From PSRF01 sp051000815 (GTDB taxonomy: Bacteria > Acidobacteriota > Blastocatellia > Pyrinomonadales > Pyrinomonadaceae), in assembly GCA_051000815.1 (NCBI GenBank), contig JBPCNX010000025.1, forward strand, positions 1-64,000: a stretch of DNA of 64,000 bases, in the 5' to 3' direction. Positions 33,798-42,636 of this stretch are shown here, piece by piece. Position 1 is the stretch's first letter. The number at the start of each line of letters is the position of its first letter. The position numbers and the translations under genes are program-made. The notes beneath the pieces are model-generated. The model ran no database searches. It was given only the letters and a program-made list of their open reading frames with translations, and was not told the origin of the DNA.

Positions 33798-34865
33798 ATG
33801 AAGAATCAGGCGTTTGCATTAACACTGGGGGTGTTGTCCGTCCTAACCGGGGTCGCGATGATTACGGCGCAACAAATATCACACCGGACTTCCGGCAAAG
33901 GCGAATCCGCTTCCGGCAAATCAACGCAGATCCAGGCCGGCGAGTATCGTCTCTCCGGACCTTACACTCATAAGAACCTTTCGATCTTTCTTGTGCACGG
34001 CAAGAACACATTCACCGGAACAACTTTCATCACCTTGCAGGAAGCAATGGTGCAGAAGAAGGTTGTGGTGTATGAGACGAAGAGCGTCAACCAACTCTCG
34101 ATCGAGAATGTTTCCAACGACGACATCTACGTTCAGGCAGGCGACATTGTGAAAGGCGGACAACAGGATCGCATGATCGGGGTCGATCTGATCGTGCCTC
34201 GCAAGTCAGGAAAGATGCCGATCGCCGCTTTCTGTGTAGAGCACGGCCGCTGGAGTGGACGCGGCAACGAACAGGTCACGGTTTTCAGCAGTTCATCAGA
34301 CGTCGCGTCCACAAAGGAGATCAAGCTGGCGGCAAAACGTTCCAGTTCGCAGGGGGCTGTTTGGGAGAACGTGCGCGTAGCCCAGGACAAACTGAGCTCC
34401 AACATCGGAGCGCGGGTTAACTCCTCCGTTTCGGAATCGAGCCTGCAACTGGCGGTTGAAAATCAGAAAGTCAGGGAGACTGCTGATAGTTACAACAGAG
34501 CGCTAATGAACATAATCAACGGACGGGACGACGTAATCGGTTATGTTTTTGCAATCAACGGGAAGGTGAACAGCGCTGATGTTTACGGTTCAAACGCGCT
34601 CTTCAAAAAGCTCTGGCCCAAGCTGTTGAAAGCGAATGCCATTGAGGCTATCGCCGAAATCCAAAAGGAAGAGTTTCAGCAGGCTACAACGGACCATGTG
34701 AAGACCTTCCTTACAGACAGCGAGAAGGCCAAGGCAAGTGAAAAAGAAGTAAGCGCGCGCGTAGGCCTGGTTACGAGCGAGGATGAGAAGCAGATTTTCT
34801 TTGAGACTCGCGACCGCGCACAGAAGGACGCGTGGATCCATCGCAACTACATTAAGAAGAATTAA
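33798..34865 (+). CDS. DUF6569 (ARPP-1-like) secreted protein
   Basis: 355 residues with an N-terminal signal or membrane segment (about 5-24, ending AQQ). The body matches the DUF6569/ARPP-1 pattern: YTHKNLSIFLV, FITLQEAM, VSNDDIYVQAGDIVKGGQQD, then the FCVEHGRWSG Cys/His motif. The domain is common in Acidobacteriota and Bacteroidota and has no known biochemical function. The C-terminal third has a Lys/Glu-rich helical stretch. AAGGAG lies nine bases before ATG. It is convergent with the lipoprotein-like gene, with an octamer hairpin between them. Confidence 0.8.
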   Translation: MKNQAFALTLGVLSVLTGVAMITAQQISHRTSGKGESASGKSTQIQAGEYRLSGPYTHKNLSIFLVHGKNTFTGTTFITLQEAMVQKKVVVYETKSVNQLSIENVSNDDIYVQAGDIVKGGQQDRMIGVDLIVPRKSGKMPIAAFCVEHGRWSGRGNEQVTVFSSSSDVASTKEIKLAAKRSSSQGAVWENVRVAQDKLSSNIGARVNSSVSESSLQLAVENQKVRETADSYNRALMNIINGRDDVIGYVFAINGKVNSADVYGSNALFKKLWPKLLKANAIEAIAEIQKEEFQQATTDHVKTFLTDSEKAKASEKEVSARVGLVTSEDEKQIFFETRDRAQKDAWIHRNYIKKN

Positions 34866-34867
34866 GC

Positions 34868-34974
34868 AACAGGGGAACAGGGGAACAGGCGAACAGGGGA
34901 ATAGGGGAACATAGGGCTTATTGTTGCTCGCTCCTCTGTTACCCGGTTCCCCTGTTACCCCGTTCCCCCTTTTC
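34868..34974. repeat. octamer tandem arrays forming an inverted pair (possible terminator)
   Basis: The left array has about five 8-base units (AACAGGGG, AACAGGGG, AACAGGCG, AACAGGGG, AATAGGGG) at 34868-34907. The right array (34933-34974) holds the complementary family (GGTTCCCCTGTTACCCC and similar). Together they can fold as one long imperfect hairpin followed by TTTT, placed between convergent stops at 34865 and 34976. Confidence 0.75.
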
Positions 34975-34975
34975 A

Positions 34976-35608
34976 TTAGTGCGTAATCTTTGTTGAATAC
35001 AGAATGCCGTACATCGCATCCTGGTGGCGCGGGAAATCTTTGCCGTTGGAAGCTAGCATCAGGTTTACCATCTGCACTTGTCCCGCATATTTGCGATAGG
35101 CAAGCCACTGTAGACGCCGAATGCCGTCCGCTGCCTCCGGATTTGATTCGCGAAACTGCAGGCCCTTCAGACCATCAATCTCCACCCACTTCAGTTCGTC
35201 CACCTCGCCATTCTTGGCGCGAGTTTTTGCCCCGTCGTAAAAAGCATTGAGACTGATTTCCGTGGGGAAGCTCTCGTCCATGGGCGAGATGTTCACAATT
35301 AAAGACGCGGCATCCCAGGAACCCGGTGAGCGCCAGACAAGCATTTTGGTTTCGTCCGTAGCCTTTTTCCAGTTGGGCGGCAGAGTCCAGGACATCCCCT
35401 GCTTATCCCAGCTGACATTCTGTCCACCCGCCAGGGCAGCGCTCTGCGCCTCAGTGGGCTCGGCCTGCCCAACATCAGCGCCGCCCGAGACGACAGGCGC
35501 CGACTTGCTGGAACCGCCCGAGGATGAACCCACGCCTTTTAGCTTGTTGGTTAAGTTACATAGCGACAAAGTAAAGCCGAGCACAAGCAGAACTGCAAAA
35601 GTTTTCAT
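34976..35608 (-). CDS. secreted or lipoprotein-like protein of unknown function
   Basis: 210 residues. The N-terminal signal (MKTFAVLLVLGFTLSLC) ends in Cys, but the residue before Cys is Leu, so a true lipobox is doubtful; a lipoprotein or periplasmic protein is likely. A Ser/Gly-rich linker (about 25-50) is followed by a compact domain with GMSWTLPPNWKKAT, reminiscent of PsbP/DcrB-like domains that start with a W..PxxW pattern. The pattern of strands and the LVNISPMDE segment support a small beta-rich fold. Function unknown. Confidence 0.7.
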   Translation of the reverse strand: MKTFAVLLVLGFTLSLCNLTNKLKGVGSSSGGSSKSAPVVSGGADVGQAEPTEAQSAALAGGQNVSWDKQGMSWTLPPNWKKATDETKMLVWRSPGSWDAASLIVNISPMDESFPTEISLNAFYDGAKTRAKNGEVDELKWVEIDGLKGLQFRESNPEAADGIRRLQWLAYRKYAGQVQMVNLMLASNGKDFPRHQDAMYGILYSTKITH

Positions 35609-36063
35609 CAGTTGATCTCACACGCGGGATTTAAGAAAGCAGTCTGCTTCTATCGAAAACTCAGGTTCAAGTCAACAGCGAATGAGCTTTGTAGAGCGAT
35701 CCACTAAATCACACTAAGCGTACTGACAATCTTCATGGGATTTCGTGGCCTGCCTTAAGTTTGGATGATTGCCCTCCGAGTTCGAGTAATGAATCATTAC
35801 CACGCGAGGCCTGAGTGCTAGCGCACCGAGCCACCGGCTACCGCCGGGTGGTACTGACCTCAACTAATCGGCAATCGGCAATCGACAATCGACAATCGGC
35901 AATTGGCAATCGGCAATCCTGAACTCAACTCCAGAGTGCATCAGTACCTGTTGGTTAGATACCTGGTGTTTCCCTGAAGCGTCTCGCGTGGTATGCTACG
36001 GCTCCCCCTTAGGCCCCTCTTAAATAACGGCGTCACGACGCTAAGAATCTTCCGGAGAACTTT
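35609..36063. other. repeat-rich intergenic region before lipoprotein genes
   Basis: About 455 bases without a gene. It contains a REP-like palindrome near 35831-35850 (CCACCGGC...GCCGGGTGG) and a seven-copy heptamer array at 35866-35919. The right part should hold the promoter for the next gene; GGAG lies six bases before its ATG. No clear -35/-10 pair could be fixed. Confidence 0.5.
35866..35919. repeat. seven-copy heptamer array (AATCGGC family)
   Basis: Consecutive units read AATCGGC, AATCGGC, AATCGAC, AATCGAC, AATCGGC, AATTGGC and AATCGGC, then a partial AATCC. It is the longest single-strand heptamer run in the window and shares its unit with 18923-18950. Confidence 0.85.
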
Positions 36064-36972
36064 ATGAAACGCTTGGAAACACCTTCTGTAATCGTCTGTC
36101 TTGTGGGCCTGATCGCGTTCAGCCTGGTAATAAGCGCTTGTCAGCCAGGCACGAATGTTAACAACACAAACCTCCTGGTTAATGCAAACACGAGTCCCGC
36201 AAATGTGAACTCTAATGTCGCTCCAGTAAGTCCTTCGGTCATTGCGGCGCGGGAACCAGACGCTTATCGCGCCACGCTCGTCTTATCAGCGGAGACTGAA
36301 GGAGGACAAAAAACGATTGGCATTCCGACGTTGTCTGCCGAAGTCGCGCGCAGCGGAGCTGACCGTCGCGTATCGTTCAAACTTCCTGACGGCTCAGATC
36401 TTATTTATCTCGAAAAGGGTGGCCTGCACATTGTTATCGCACCGGCCCGCAAGCAATACGCCGAGCTGACACCCGAAGCAACAGGCTTCCAACTGCAAAA
36501 GTTGATGACTCCGGGACAACTGGTGGCGCGTCTGGAAAAACTTCAAGGTGTGGAACAAGTTGGAGAGGAGGCAGTCAATGCCCGACCAGCTATGAAATAT
36601 CGTTACGGTCATGTGGCCAACACGAACACGCAAGCCGGAAGCGTCAGCACTGAAGCTTTTGTTTTCGTCGACAAAGAAACAGGTTTACCGCTGCGATCGG
36701 AGCTCTACACGGAAGCGAGTGGCAACGTGCAGGGAGTGAAGGGCGCGAAAGTTGTCGCCGAGATGCGCGACATTTCCCTGGTTGTGGATCCTACGTTGTT
36801 TGAAGTCCCGCTGGGTTTCAACAAGGTTCCGCCCGAGCAAGTGAAACAACAGATAGATGCATTGACGAACACCGCCGCGTCGTTGATTAAGGCGCTTATG
36901 AGCAACATGGCGGCGTCGAGCACTAGTCCGGCAAGTTCGCCGGCCGCAACCTCGTCACCTTCGCCGCGCTAG
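36064..36972 (+). CDS. LolA-like lipoprotein
   Basis: 302 residues. The signal peptide ends in the lipobox VISAC (Cys26), so it is an anchored lipoprotein, followed by an Asn/Thr-rich linker. The mature part (about 65-260) has the outer-membrane lipoprotein sorting/LolA-type half-barrel pattern: YRATLVLSAET, RRVSFKLPDGSDLIYLE, AFVFVDKETGLPLRSE and a strand ending DPTLFEVPLGF. The C-terminal 40 residues are Ser/Ala-rich. It could bind lipids or lipoproteins. It is followed 17 bases later by a second envelope gene, so the two likely form a unit. Confidence 0.75.
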   Translation: MKRLETPSVIVCLVGLIAFSLVISACQPGTNVNNTNLLVNANTSPANVNSNVAPVSPSVIAAREPDAYRATLVLSAETEGGQKTIGIPTLSAEVARSGADRRVSFKLPDGSDLIYLEKGGLHIVIAPARKQYAELTPEATGFQLQKLMTPGQLVARLEKLQGVEQVGEEAVNARPAMKYRYGHVANTNTQAGSVSTEAFVFVDKETGLPLRSELYTEASGNVQGVKGAKVVAEMRDISLVVDPTLFEVPLGFNKVPPEQVKQQIDALTNTAASLIKALMSNMAASSTSPASSPAATSSPSPR

Positions 36973-36989
36973 TAAAGGAAGGAATACTA

Positions 36990-37742
36990 ATGAAGTACTT
37001 CGTAATTCTGTTGTTGGGATTAATCATCGGCGCCGCCGGCGCGGTTTTCTTTCTCGGCATCCCGCGGGCTAAATCAAGCCCGGGAGTAGCAGTTACTGCG
37101 CCGGATTCCGCAGGTGATCCCGCCGGTACGGTTGTTGTCAGCCTGACCAGCGGTTTCGTCGATGGTCTCCTGGGAACAATTTTTAAAGACCTGGATGCGC
37201 CCTCGTTTCACCTCGCGGGAAACGGCTTGGATGCCCGCGGGATGAATGTCGAGCAGATTGCTTTACAGCAGGGATGCACCAACACGATCACCCTGGCGCC
37301 GGCCGGGAGCAACGTAAAGACTGAAGTGCAGTTTACCAACGGAAAGATCGCAGCGCCCCTGGCTTTCAGTGGGAGTTACAACCTCCTTGGCAACTGTACG
37401 CAGTTCAAAGGTTGGGCCCAGACGAGTATTGGGCTGCGGTTCGATCAGGCCAGTCAGACAGTTTACGGCCAGGTGGAAGTTGAAGGCGTCAATCTCGAAG
37501 GGGTTAACCCAATCGCCAACAACTTCGTCACGGTATTTGTGCGTAATGCAATTGATCAGCGTGTCAATCCGCTCGAGCTGATTCGCGCGCAGCAGTTGCA
37601 GCTATTGATTCCCGTGAAAGCCAGCAACGGCGCGGTCAAGGCCCAGGTAAAGGATGTGCGTGCCGAGATGCTCGATGGCACGTTGAAGATGCACATCTCG
37701 TACGAGTTCACCGCAGCGCGCGGCGTGCAGCCGCAGGGTTAA
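36990..37742 (+). CDS. membrane-anchored protein of unknown function
   Basis: 250 residues: a short cytoplasmic tip, one transmembrane helix (about 3-25, Leu/Ile/Gly-rich), then an extracytoplasmic domain with no family I recognise. The body contains two Cys (in LQQGCTNTI and LLGNCTQF), which could form a disulphide, and amphipathic strands such as GRYVEGVNLEGVN-like repeats. A TULIP/LmeA-like lipid-binding fold is possible but unproven. It is cotranscribed with the LolA-like gene and ends just before an inverted heptamer pair. Confidence 0.6.
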   Translation: MKYFVILLLGLIIGAAGAVFFLGIPRAKSSPGVAVTAPDSAGDPAGTVVVSLTSGFVDGLLGTIFKDLDAPSFHLAGNGLDARGMNVEQIALQQGCTNTITLAPAGSNVKTEVQFTNGKIAAPLAFSGSYNLLGNCTQFKGWAQTSIGLRFDQASQTVYGQVEVEGVNLEGVNPIANNFVTVFVRNAIDQRVNPLELIRAQQLQLLIPVKASNGAVKAQVKDVRAEMLDGTLKMHISYEFTAARGVQPQG

Positions 37743-37748
37743 GAGCAA

Positions 37749-37862
37749 GTCCAACGTCCAAGGTCCCAAGTCCCAAGTCCAAGGTCCGCTGTCGAAGCTT
37801 GTTTGAAAAAATTTCAAGGCTAATTAGCAGACCTTGGACATTGGACCTTGGACGTTGGACTT
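37749..37862. repeat. inverted heptamer pair (GTCCAAG family), possible terminator
   Basis: Left array 37749-37787: GTCCAAC, GTCCAAG, GTCCCAA, GTCCCAA, GTCCAAG, GTCC. Right array 37831-37862 is the complement (CCTTGGAC, TTGGACC, TTGGACG, TTGGAC). They can pair into a long stem across a 43-base AT-rich loop, between convergent stops at 37742 and 37871. The same heptamer family returns at 42491 and 54293. Confidence 0.85.
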
Positions 37863-37870
37863 GCCTGTCG

Positions 37871-38362
37871 TCAGGGAAACCTTACCTTCGCGACTTCCTC
37901 TTCCGGCGAGTCATGTTGCGGCTTGACTCCAACTCCATGTTCAAAAGATAGCGAGCCGCCGAGCCAGCTCGAAATCGCGATTAGAATCACACCGACGACG
38001 GAAAGCAGGAACGGAATCTTCAATCCGTAGTCGACCAGGGCTGCACCGCCCGACTTCATCCGCAGATAGAGACTGGCCGCGAAGATAAGTAGCGCGATGA
38101 TGTTCAAACGCGCGTGCCAGTTCGCGATCTTCTTCACCTCGTGGTTTTTGATTGAAGCCCAGTCAATCAACCCTGGAATCGCTGCCGCTATCGCTCCAAC
38201 ACAGCCCGCTGCCAGCAGGAACTTCGAGATCAACGGCAGCGTTGCTTGTCGCGTGAAGTAGAAGAGGAGGTCAGTAACGAACGACATGGTCCAGAGTGCG
38301 AGGGGAAAGGGAATGATCATCGGATGAACCGGATGACCAGCGATACTTGCTTTACTTGCCAT
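37871..38362 (-). CDS. DUF2231 membrane protein
   Basis: 163 residues with four transmembrane helices. The DUF2231 signature opens the protein: HPVHPMIIPFPLALW, with the conserved His and Pro residues, then DLLFYFTRQ, a PGLIDW motif after TM2, and NWHARLN. The family is an integral membrane domain found alone or with heme/electron-transfer proteins; no function is settled. Start ATG 38362 has GGAGG a few bases upstream. It is convergent with the previous gene. Confidence 0.88.
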   Translation of the reverse strand: MASKASIAGHPVHPMIIPFPLALWTMSFVTDLLFYFTRQATLPLISKFLLAAGCVGAIAAAIPGLIDWASIKNHEVKKIANWHARLNIIALLIFAASLYLRMKSGGAALVDYGLKIPFLLSVVGVILIAISSWLGGSLSFEHGVGVKPQHDSPEEEVAKVRFP

Positions 38363-38630
38363 GGAGATCCTCCTGTAAGTGCACTTTGTTCGGGGCCCGT
38401 AGTCGTGCCGAACCTGGTGTCTGGATTAACTTCGATTTGGCGCACAAGGGATGTTCATGATGCGCGTCGGTTTCAAGAACTCAGAGTAAGAGCCAGGGGT
38501 TCAGAGTAGTGAACTTCAAGAATTCTAAAGCTTCAAAATAGTTTTCTTTTCCTTCCCCGCATTTCGTGGATGATTTTTGTTGCGGAGATTACTACGATTC
38601 ACTACGTCAAACTACATAAAACCAGGGACC

Positions 38631-40517
38631 CTAGTTCTCATTAACCAGAAGTGCTTCAGTCTTCGGTCCAATTTCCGCCAACGCCCGTTGTCTCGCAAAG
38701 TGCTCGGTGATCTCCTGCGCCGTTTTCAGACCTACGAAGGGCGACAACTCAGAGATGCTCGCCTGCGACACGCGTTGAATTGATCCAAAGTGTCTTAACA
38801 AGCGGGTCTTGCGCTTTGCGCCAACTCCGGGAATCGCCGTTAGCTCCGACGTGAAATCACGCAACTCTCGACGCTTGCGATGATAGGTGACCGCGTAGCG
38901 ATGAGTTTCGTCCCGTATCATCTGTAGCAGGCGCAGAATCAGCGAGTGTGAGTCGAGATAGACCGGTTCGTCTTCGCGTCCCTTTATAAGTAAATGGGAA
39001 ACTTCGTTATGACGAAACGGTGGCTTTACTATGCCGACCAGCGGTACCGCTTCCAGATCGAGTTCGCGCAACGCATCGCCAGCAGCGCTAACCTGCCCCT
39101 TGCCGCCATCGATCATGATCAGATCCGGCAGCGGCTTGCCTTCATCAAGCACACGCCGGTACCGACGGAACACAGCTTCGCGCATCGAGGCCACATCGTT
39201 TGAACCCTCGACGCTTCTGATCCGAAACTTGCGATACTCGGAGCGATTCATCTTCCCGTTTTCACAGACAACCATGCCGGCAACGTTCTCGGCTCCCTGA
39301 ATATTTGAAACATCAAAAGACTCTATGCGTGCCGGGAAGCGCGGCAGCTCGAGCGTCTCCTGCAACTCTTCGAGCACGAGTTTCATATCCGGTTTGAGAA
39401 CGCGAAAGCGTTGTTCGAACGCCAGCTTCGCGTTTTTCTCGCCGAGGTCGATTAGGTCGCGCTTCTCGCCGCGCTGGGGATCGAGAATTTTGACCCGTCT
39501 ACCTTTTTGTTCAGTCAGCGCCTTTTCCAGCAGCTCACGATCCTCAAGCTCTACCGGAACGTGAATTTCTTTTGGCACATAGTCGCTGGAATAGTATTGA
39601 GCGAGCACATCACTCAGGAACGATGCCGGATTGAAATCGTCTTCGATATCTTCCCAGAAGAATTCTCGCCGTCCGACGATATGACCCTCGCGCATCGTGA
39701 ACAGCTGCAGCGCCAGCTGCCGGCCTTCGCGGTAGTAGGCGAAGATGTCGACGTCGCGCTCAGGCGAAGTAGCCATCTTCTGTTGTTCGGAAAGTTTGAT
39801 TACAGTCTTCCGCAAGTCGCGATACTTTGCCGCCATCTCGTACCGCAAGTCTGCGGAAGCCTGCGACATGCGTTCAGCAAGTGTGTCAGCCAGCTCTTTG
39901 TTCCTGCCTTCGAGCAATAACCGCACATCCCTCACCGCTTCCTGATATTGAGTAGGCGTGCAAAGTCCCTTGACGCAAGGACCAAGGCAACGTTTGATGT
40001 GATACTCGAGACAGGGTCGGGGCGCTTTACCGTCGATCTCGATGTCACAGGTCCGCAGTTGGAAGGTGCGGTTGATGACGTCAATAGTCTTTCGAGCCAG
40101 GCTTGCGGGAAGAAATGGACCAAAATAAAGCGCGCCATCACCCTGGATCCGTCTGGTAATCACTACTTTGGGAAACGGTTCGTTGATCGTGAGCTTGAGA
40201 TGAGGATACGACTTGTCGTCCTTAAGATTGACGTTATAACGGGGCTTGTGTTTTTTAGTTAGAGTGGCTTCAAGAATCAGGGCTTCGACTTCATTGTCGG
40301 TGACAATGAACTCCACATCAGCAATCTGTCTTACCAGCGCGTCGGTCTTGCGATCGAAGGGACGCGCCTCCTGGAAATAGGTACGCACACGGCTCCGCAG
40401 ATTCTTGGCTTTGCCGATGTAGATTGTCTTTCCGGTGCTATCTTTGTAGAGATAGACACCGGCAGAACGTGGAATGTTCTTGAGCTTTTCTTCTAGAGCC
40501 ACTGCTAATGCCTTCAA
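38631..40517 (-). CDS. uvrC: UvrABC excinuclease subunit C
   Basis: It makes both incisions in nucleotide excision repair after UvrA and UvrB locate damage. The 628 residues carry an N-terminal GIY-YIG nuclease (about 15-95, GVYLYKDSTGKTIYIGKAKN), a Cys-rich linker (CLEYHIKRCLGPC), the UVR/UvrB-contact motif (about 200-240), the RNase H-like C-terminal endonuclease (FDVSNIQGAENVAGMVV, IDGGKGQVSAA) and a tandem helix-hairpin-helix (about 565-610). All expected catalytic parts are present. It is transcribed divergently from the PfkB kinase gene across 77 bases. Confidence 0.97.
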   Translation of the reverse strand: MKALAVALEEKLKNIPRSAGVYLYKDSTGKTIYIGKAKNLRSRVRTYFQEARPFDRKTDALVRQIADVEFIVTDNEVEALILEATLTKKHKPRYNVNLKDDKSYPHLKLTINEPFPKVVITRRIQGDGALYFGPFLPASLARKTIDVINRTFQLRTCDIEIDGKAPRPCLEYHIKRCLGPCVKGLCTPTQYQEAVRDVRLLLEGRNKELADTLAERMSQASADLRYEMAAKYRDLRKTVIKLSEQQKMATSPERDVDIFAYYREGRQLALQLFTMREGHIVGRREFFWEDIEDDFNPASFLSDVLAQYYSSDYVPKEIHVPVELEDRELLEKALTEQKGRRVKILDPQRGEKRDLIDLGEKNAKLAFEQRFRVLKPDMKLVLEELQETLELPRFPARIESFDVSNIQGAENVAGMVVCENGKMNRSEYRKFRIRSVEGSNDVASMREAVFRRYRRVLDEGKPLPDLIMIDGGKGQVSAAGDALRELDLEAVPLVGIVKPPFRHNEVSHLLIKGREDEPVYLDSHSLILRLLQMIRDETHRYAVTYHRKRRELRDFTSELTAIPGVGAKRKTRLLRHFGSIQRVSQASISELSPFVGLKTAQEITEHFARQRALAEIGPKTEALLVNEN

Positions 40518-40594
40518 CCTGGTCCCAATATTTTAGCCGAGAAGATTAACGAAGACTAATTCGTCGGAGGCGGACCGACACAACTTAGTTCCAA

Positions 40595-41524
40595 ATGCAC
40601 TTTCCACTAACTCTCCCTTCTAACCGGCGCTTCGATGCTGTGGGCTTTGGCCTCAACGCTGTCGATCACATCGTTGTTGTTCCTGCGTATCCCGCTTTCG
40701 ATACCAAGGTCAGGCTACTGGAACACCAGCGGTGTCCCGGTGGCCAGACTGCGACGGCAATGGTCGCCTTGCGGCGGTTAGGTCTCAAAGCGGCCTATGC
40801 GGGACGATTTGGTTCGGATGATGAAGGCCAGTTTGGCCTGGCCTCGTTACGAAACGAAAATATCGATCTTGAGTTTGCTGAAGTGGTGTCGGGCGCGCGC
40901 AATCAAGTGGCGTTCATTGTCGTTGATGCGCGTAATGGAGAGCGTACAATTGTATGGGATCGCGATGAGCGGCTCGCATATCATCCTTCAGAAGTGCCAT
41001 TGGACTTCGCTGCCCTCGGGCGTGTCCTGCACCTGGACGCACATGATCCCCCAGCCTGTCTTCGCATGGCTCAAGCGGCCCACCAAGCGGGCACGATCAT
41101 TTCCGCAGATGTCGACAATGCTTATGAAGGATTGCTCGACCTGTTGCCGTTGATCGATGTTCTAATCTCGTCGAGAGAACTTCCACACCGAGTTACGGGG
41201 ATTGCCGACGAACGCGCCTCGCTCGTCGAGATGAAGGCTCGTTATGGAAACGCGTTGGTCGGCATGACGATGGGAAACCGCGGCGCGTTGATTTACTGCG
41301 AGGGGCAGTTTTTGGAATCGCCGGCGTATGAAGTGCCGGGCGGTTGCCACGACACCACGGGCGCGGGCGATGCCTTTCGGGGAGGATTTCTCTATGGGCT
41401 GTTGCGCGGCGAGGAGATTGAGACGGCTTTGAAGCTGGCTAATGCTACCGCCGCCTTAAAGTGTCGTAAGCTCGGTGCGCAAACTGGATTGCCCGACCTC
41501 ACCGAACTCCAGCGTCTTGTTTAA
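40595..41524 (+). CDS. PfkB family sugar/nucleoside kinase
   Basis: A 309-residue ribokinase-fold kinase. The N-terminal GGQTATAMVALRRLG motif and the C-terminal signature DTTGAGDAFRGGF (catalytic Asp, anion hole) are intact. The substrate may be ribose, fructose, adenosine or another sugar; sequence alone does not decide. It stands alone, ends before a terminator-like hairpin and faces a small opposing gene. Confidence 0.92.
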   Translation: MHFPLTLPSNRRFDAVGFGLNAVDHIVVVPAYPAFDTKVRLLEHQRCPGGQTATAMVALRRLGLKAAYAGRFGSDDEGQFGLASLRNENIDLEFAEVVSGARNQVAFIVVDARNGERTIVWDRDERLAYHPSEVPLDFAALGRVLHLDAHDPPACLRMAQAAHQAGTIISADVDNAYEGLLDLLPLIDVLISSRELPHRVTGIADERASLVEMKARYGNALVGMTMGNRGALIYCEGQFLESPAYEVPGGCHDTTGAGDAFRGGFLYGLLRGEEIETALKLANATAALKCRKLGAQTGLPDLTELQRLV

Positions 41525-41775
41525 AACCAATTAAGAATTAGCTTCGAGGGCGAGACGCTCGTGAATGCTGTCAATATTAAGTATCGATTTTGAAGTCAAA
41601 CTTTATCTCTCCGTTTTAAAGCTCCTATTCAAGCAGCAAAGCCGCAACTGCGCGCTGCCGCGCACACAACTCAGGCAAATCCTATTAATACTCCGGTTAG
41701 TGTCGAGGCACGCTGTTTGTGAAGACAATCAGTAAGGGTGATCGCCACCTCGCTGGCGACATCAAAGACAATACA

Positions 41776-41800
41776 GGTCACTCAATTCGAGTGGCCTTTT
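41776..41800. terminator. intrinsic terminator-like hairpin
   Basis: GGTCACTC (41776-41783) pairs with GAGTGGCC (41789-41796), allowing one G-T pair, and TTTTGTCTTTT follows on the plus strand. It fits a terminator for the PfkB gene, although 250 bases lie between them. It overlaps the 3' end of the opposing small gene. Confidence 0.6.
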
Positions 41801-42030
41801 GTCTTTTGTAAATCATCAATACGCTTCCGAGAAAGCACCACGAAGAAAATAATTAGAGGCACATGGATCAATAGAACTTCGATGGCCACCACGACCAGTG
41901 ACAGTGCGCGCATGTCAGTAAAGGTGCCCCTTACGATGACCCAATGCGTCCAGATGTCTCTGGTTAGAGTCATTAAAGCGCTGACTGAAAGACACGCGAT
42001 CGCGAGTTTGGCGGCTGTTTTCAACTGCAT
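41782..42030 (-). CDS. small two-helix membrane protein, unknown
   Basis: 82 residues with two hydrophobic helices (about 8-24 and 42-65), a short connecting loop and a basic tail (RKRIDDLQKTKG). No family is recognised. Real gene status is supported by the clean membrane pattern and sensible start, not by similarity. It faces the PfkB gene and is followed upstream by a repeat-rich gap and tRNA-Arg. Confidence 0.5.
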   Translation of the reverse strand: MQLKTAAKLAIACLSVSALMTLTRDIWTHWVIVRGTFTDMRALSLVVVAIEVLLIHVPLIIFFVVLSRKRIDDLQKTKGHSN

Positions 42031-42377
42031 GACACGTCCTTCTGTTTCTTGCTTGTTGTGGATACTTCGGGAAAGGCCGTTAAAAACGGCCTCACAAATT
42101 ATTATTGGGGGGCATTCAACCGCCGTACAACGGCTGGCCTAATCGCCCTTCGGGCTAGCCGCATGAATCCGGCAAGTAGCAATCAGACGTTGAGAGCCTG
42201 CAAGGGTGACCAGAGCCGGAGCACTACTCGCTGATCGCTGGGAGAGCGGAAGGCCTCGACTGCAATGAGGCGCTGATTACTGGGAGTGCTGGCGTCTCGC
42301 CCCGCACCGCGCCGCAAGCGCACGTAACAATAGTCTTTATCATTGACTACCGTTCCTATTTGAGTGGTTGATGGGAG
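42031..42377. other. intergenic repeats upstream of small membrane gene
   Basis: No gene seen in about 350 bases. A perfect stem GGCCGTT-AAA-AACGGCC occupies 42075-42091. A REP-like sequence follows at about 42121-42172 with the palindromic core CGCCCTTCGGGC. The remainder has no identifiable content. Confidence 0.5.
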
Positions 42378-42454
42378 TGGTGCACCCGGCATGATTCGAA
42401 CATGCGACCCCCTGATTCGTAGTCAGGTACTCTATCCAACTGAGCTACGGGTGC
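42378..42454 (-). tRNA. tRNA-Arg(ACG)
   Basis: The minus strand folds as a full cloverleaf: acceptor GCACCCG paired with CGGGTGC, D-arm with AGCTCAGTTGGATAGAGT, anticodon arm CCTGA-CTACGAA-TCAGG (anticodon ACG), a variable loop, and the T-arm GTTCGAATC. Discriminator A is followed by an encoded CCA (plus-strand TGG at 42378-42380). It decodes CGU, and CGC/CGA after inosine modification. It is the only tRNA found here. Confidence 0.96.
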
Positions 42455-42473
42455 GTGCTTGGTTCGGAAATCG

Positions 42474-42503
42474 AATATAAGTAAATCTAAGTCCAAAGTC
42501 CAA
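42474..42503 (-). promoter_or_regulatory. possible promoter of tRNA-Arg, -35 inside a heptamer repeat
   Basis: On the minus strand TTGGAC (42498-42503) and TATATT (42474-42479) are 18 bases apart and end 19 bases before the tRNA. The -35 box comes from the GTCCAAA/GTCCAAC heptamer units. Plausible but unproven. Confidence 0.35.
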
Positions 42504-42630
42504 CGCCCCGCCGGGCAGTTTCGAGTTTCGGGTTTAGAGTTCCGAGATGTCTTTAAACGACGTCTACGAAGACGAAACTCGAACCAAACCCCAGGATTAA
42601 ACTCTGAACTCGAAACTCTGAACTCGAAAC
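42491..42630. repeat. mixed heptamer arrays, partly inverted
   Basis: GTCCAAA/GTCCAAC units lie at 42491-42504. The array at 42518-42545 has GTTTCGA, GTTTCGG, GTTTAGA and GTTCCGA. The complementary-sense array at 42599-42630 has AAACTCT, GAACTCG, AAACTCT, GAACTCG. The last two arrays could pair across about 53 bases. The block ends six bases before the stop of the VWFA gene. Confidence 0.75.
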
Positions 42631-42636
42631 CGCGCG

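Noticed and set aside
35866..35919. Possible CRISPR array
   Set aside because: Units are only 7 bases with no spacers and no cas genes in the window; it is a tandem repeat.
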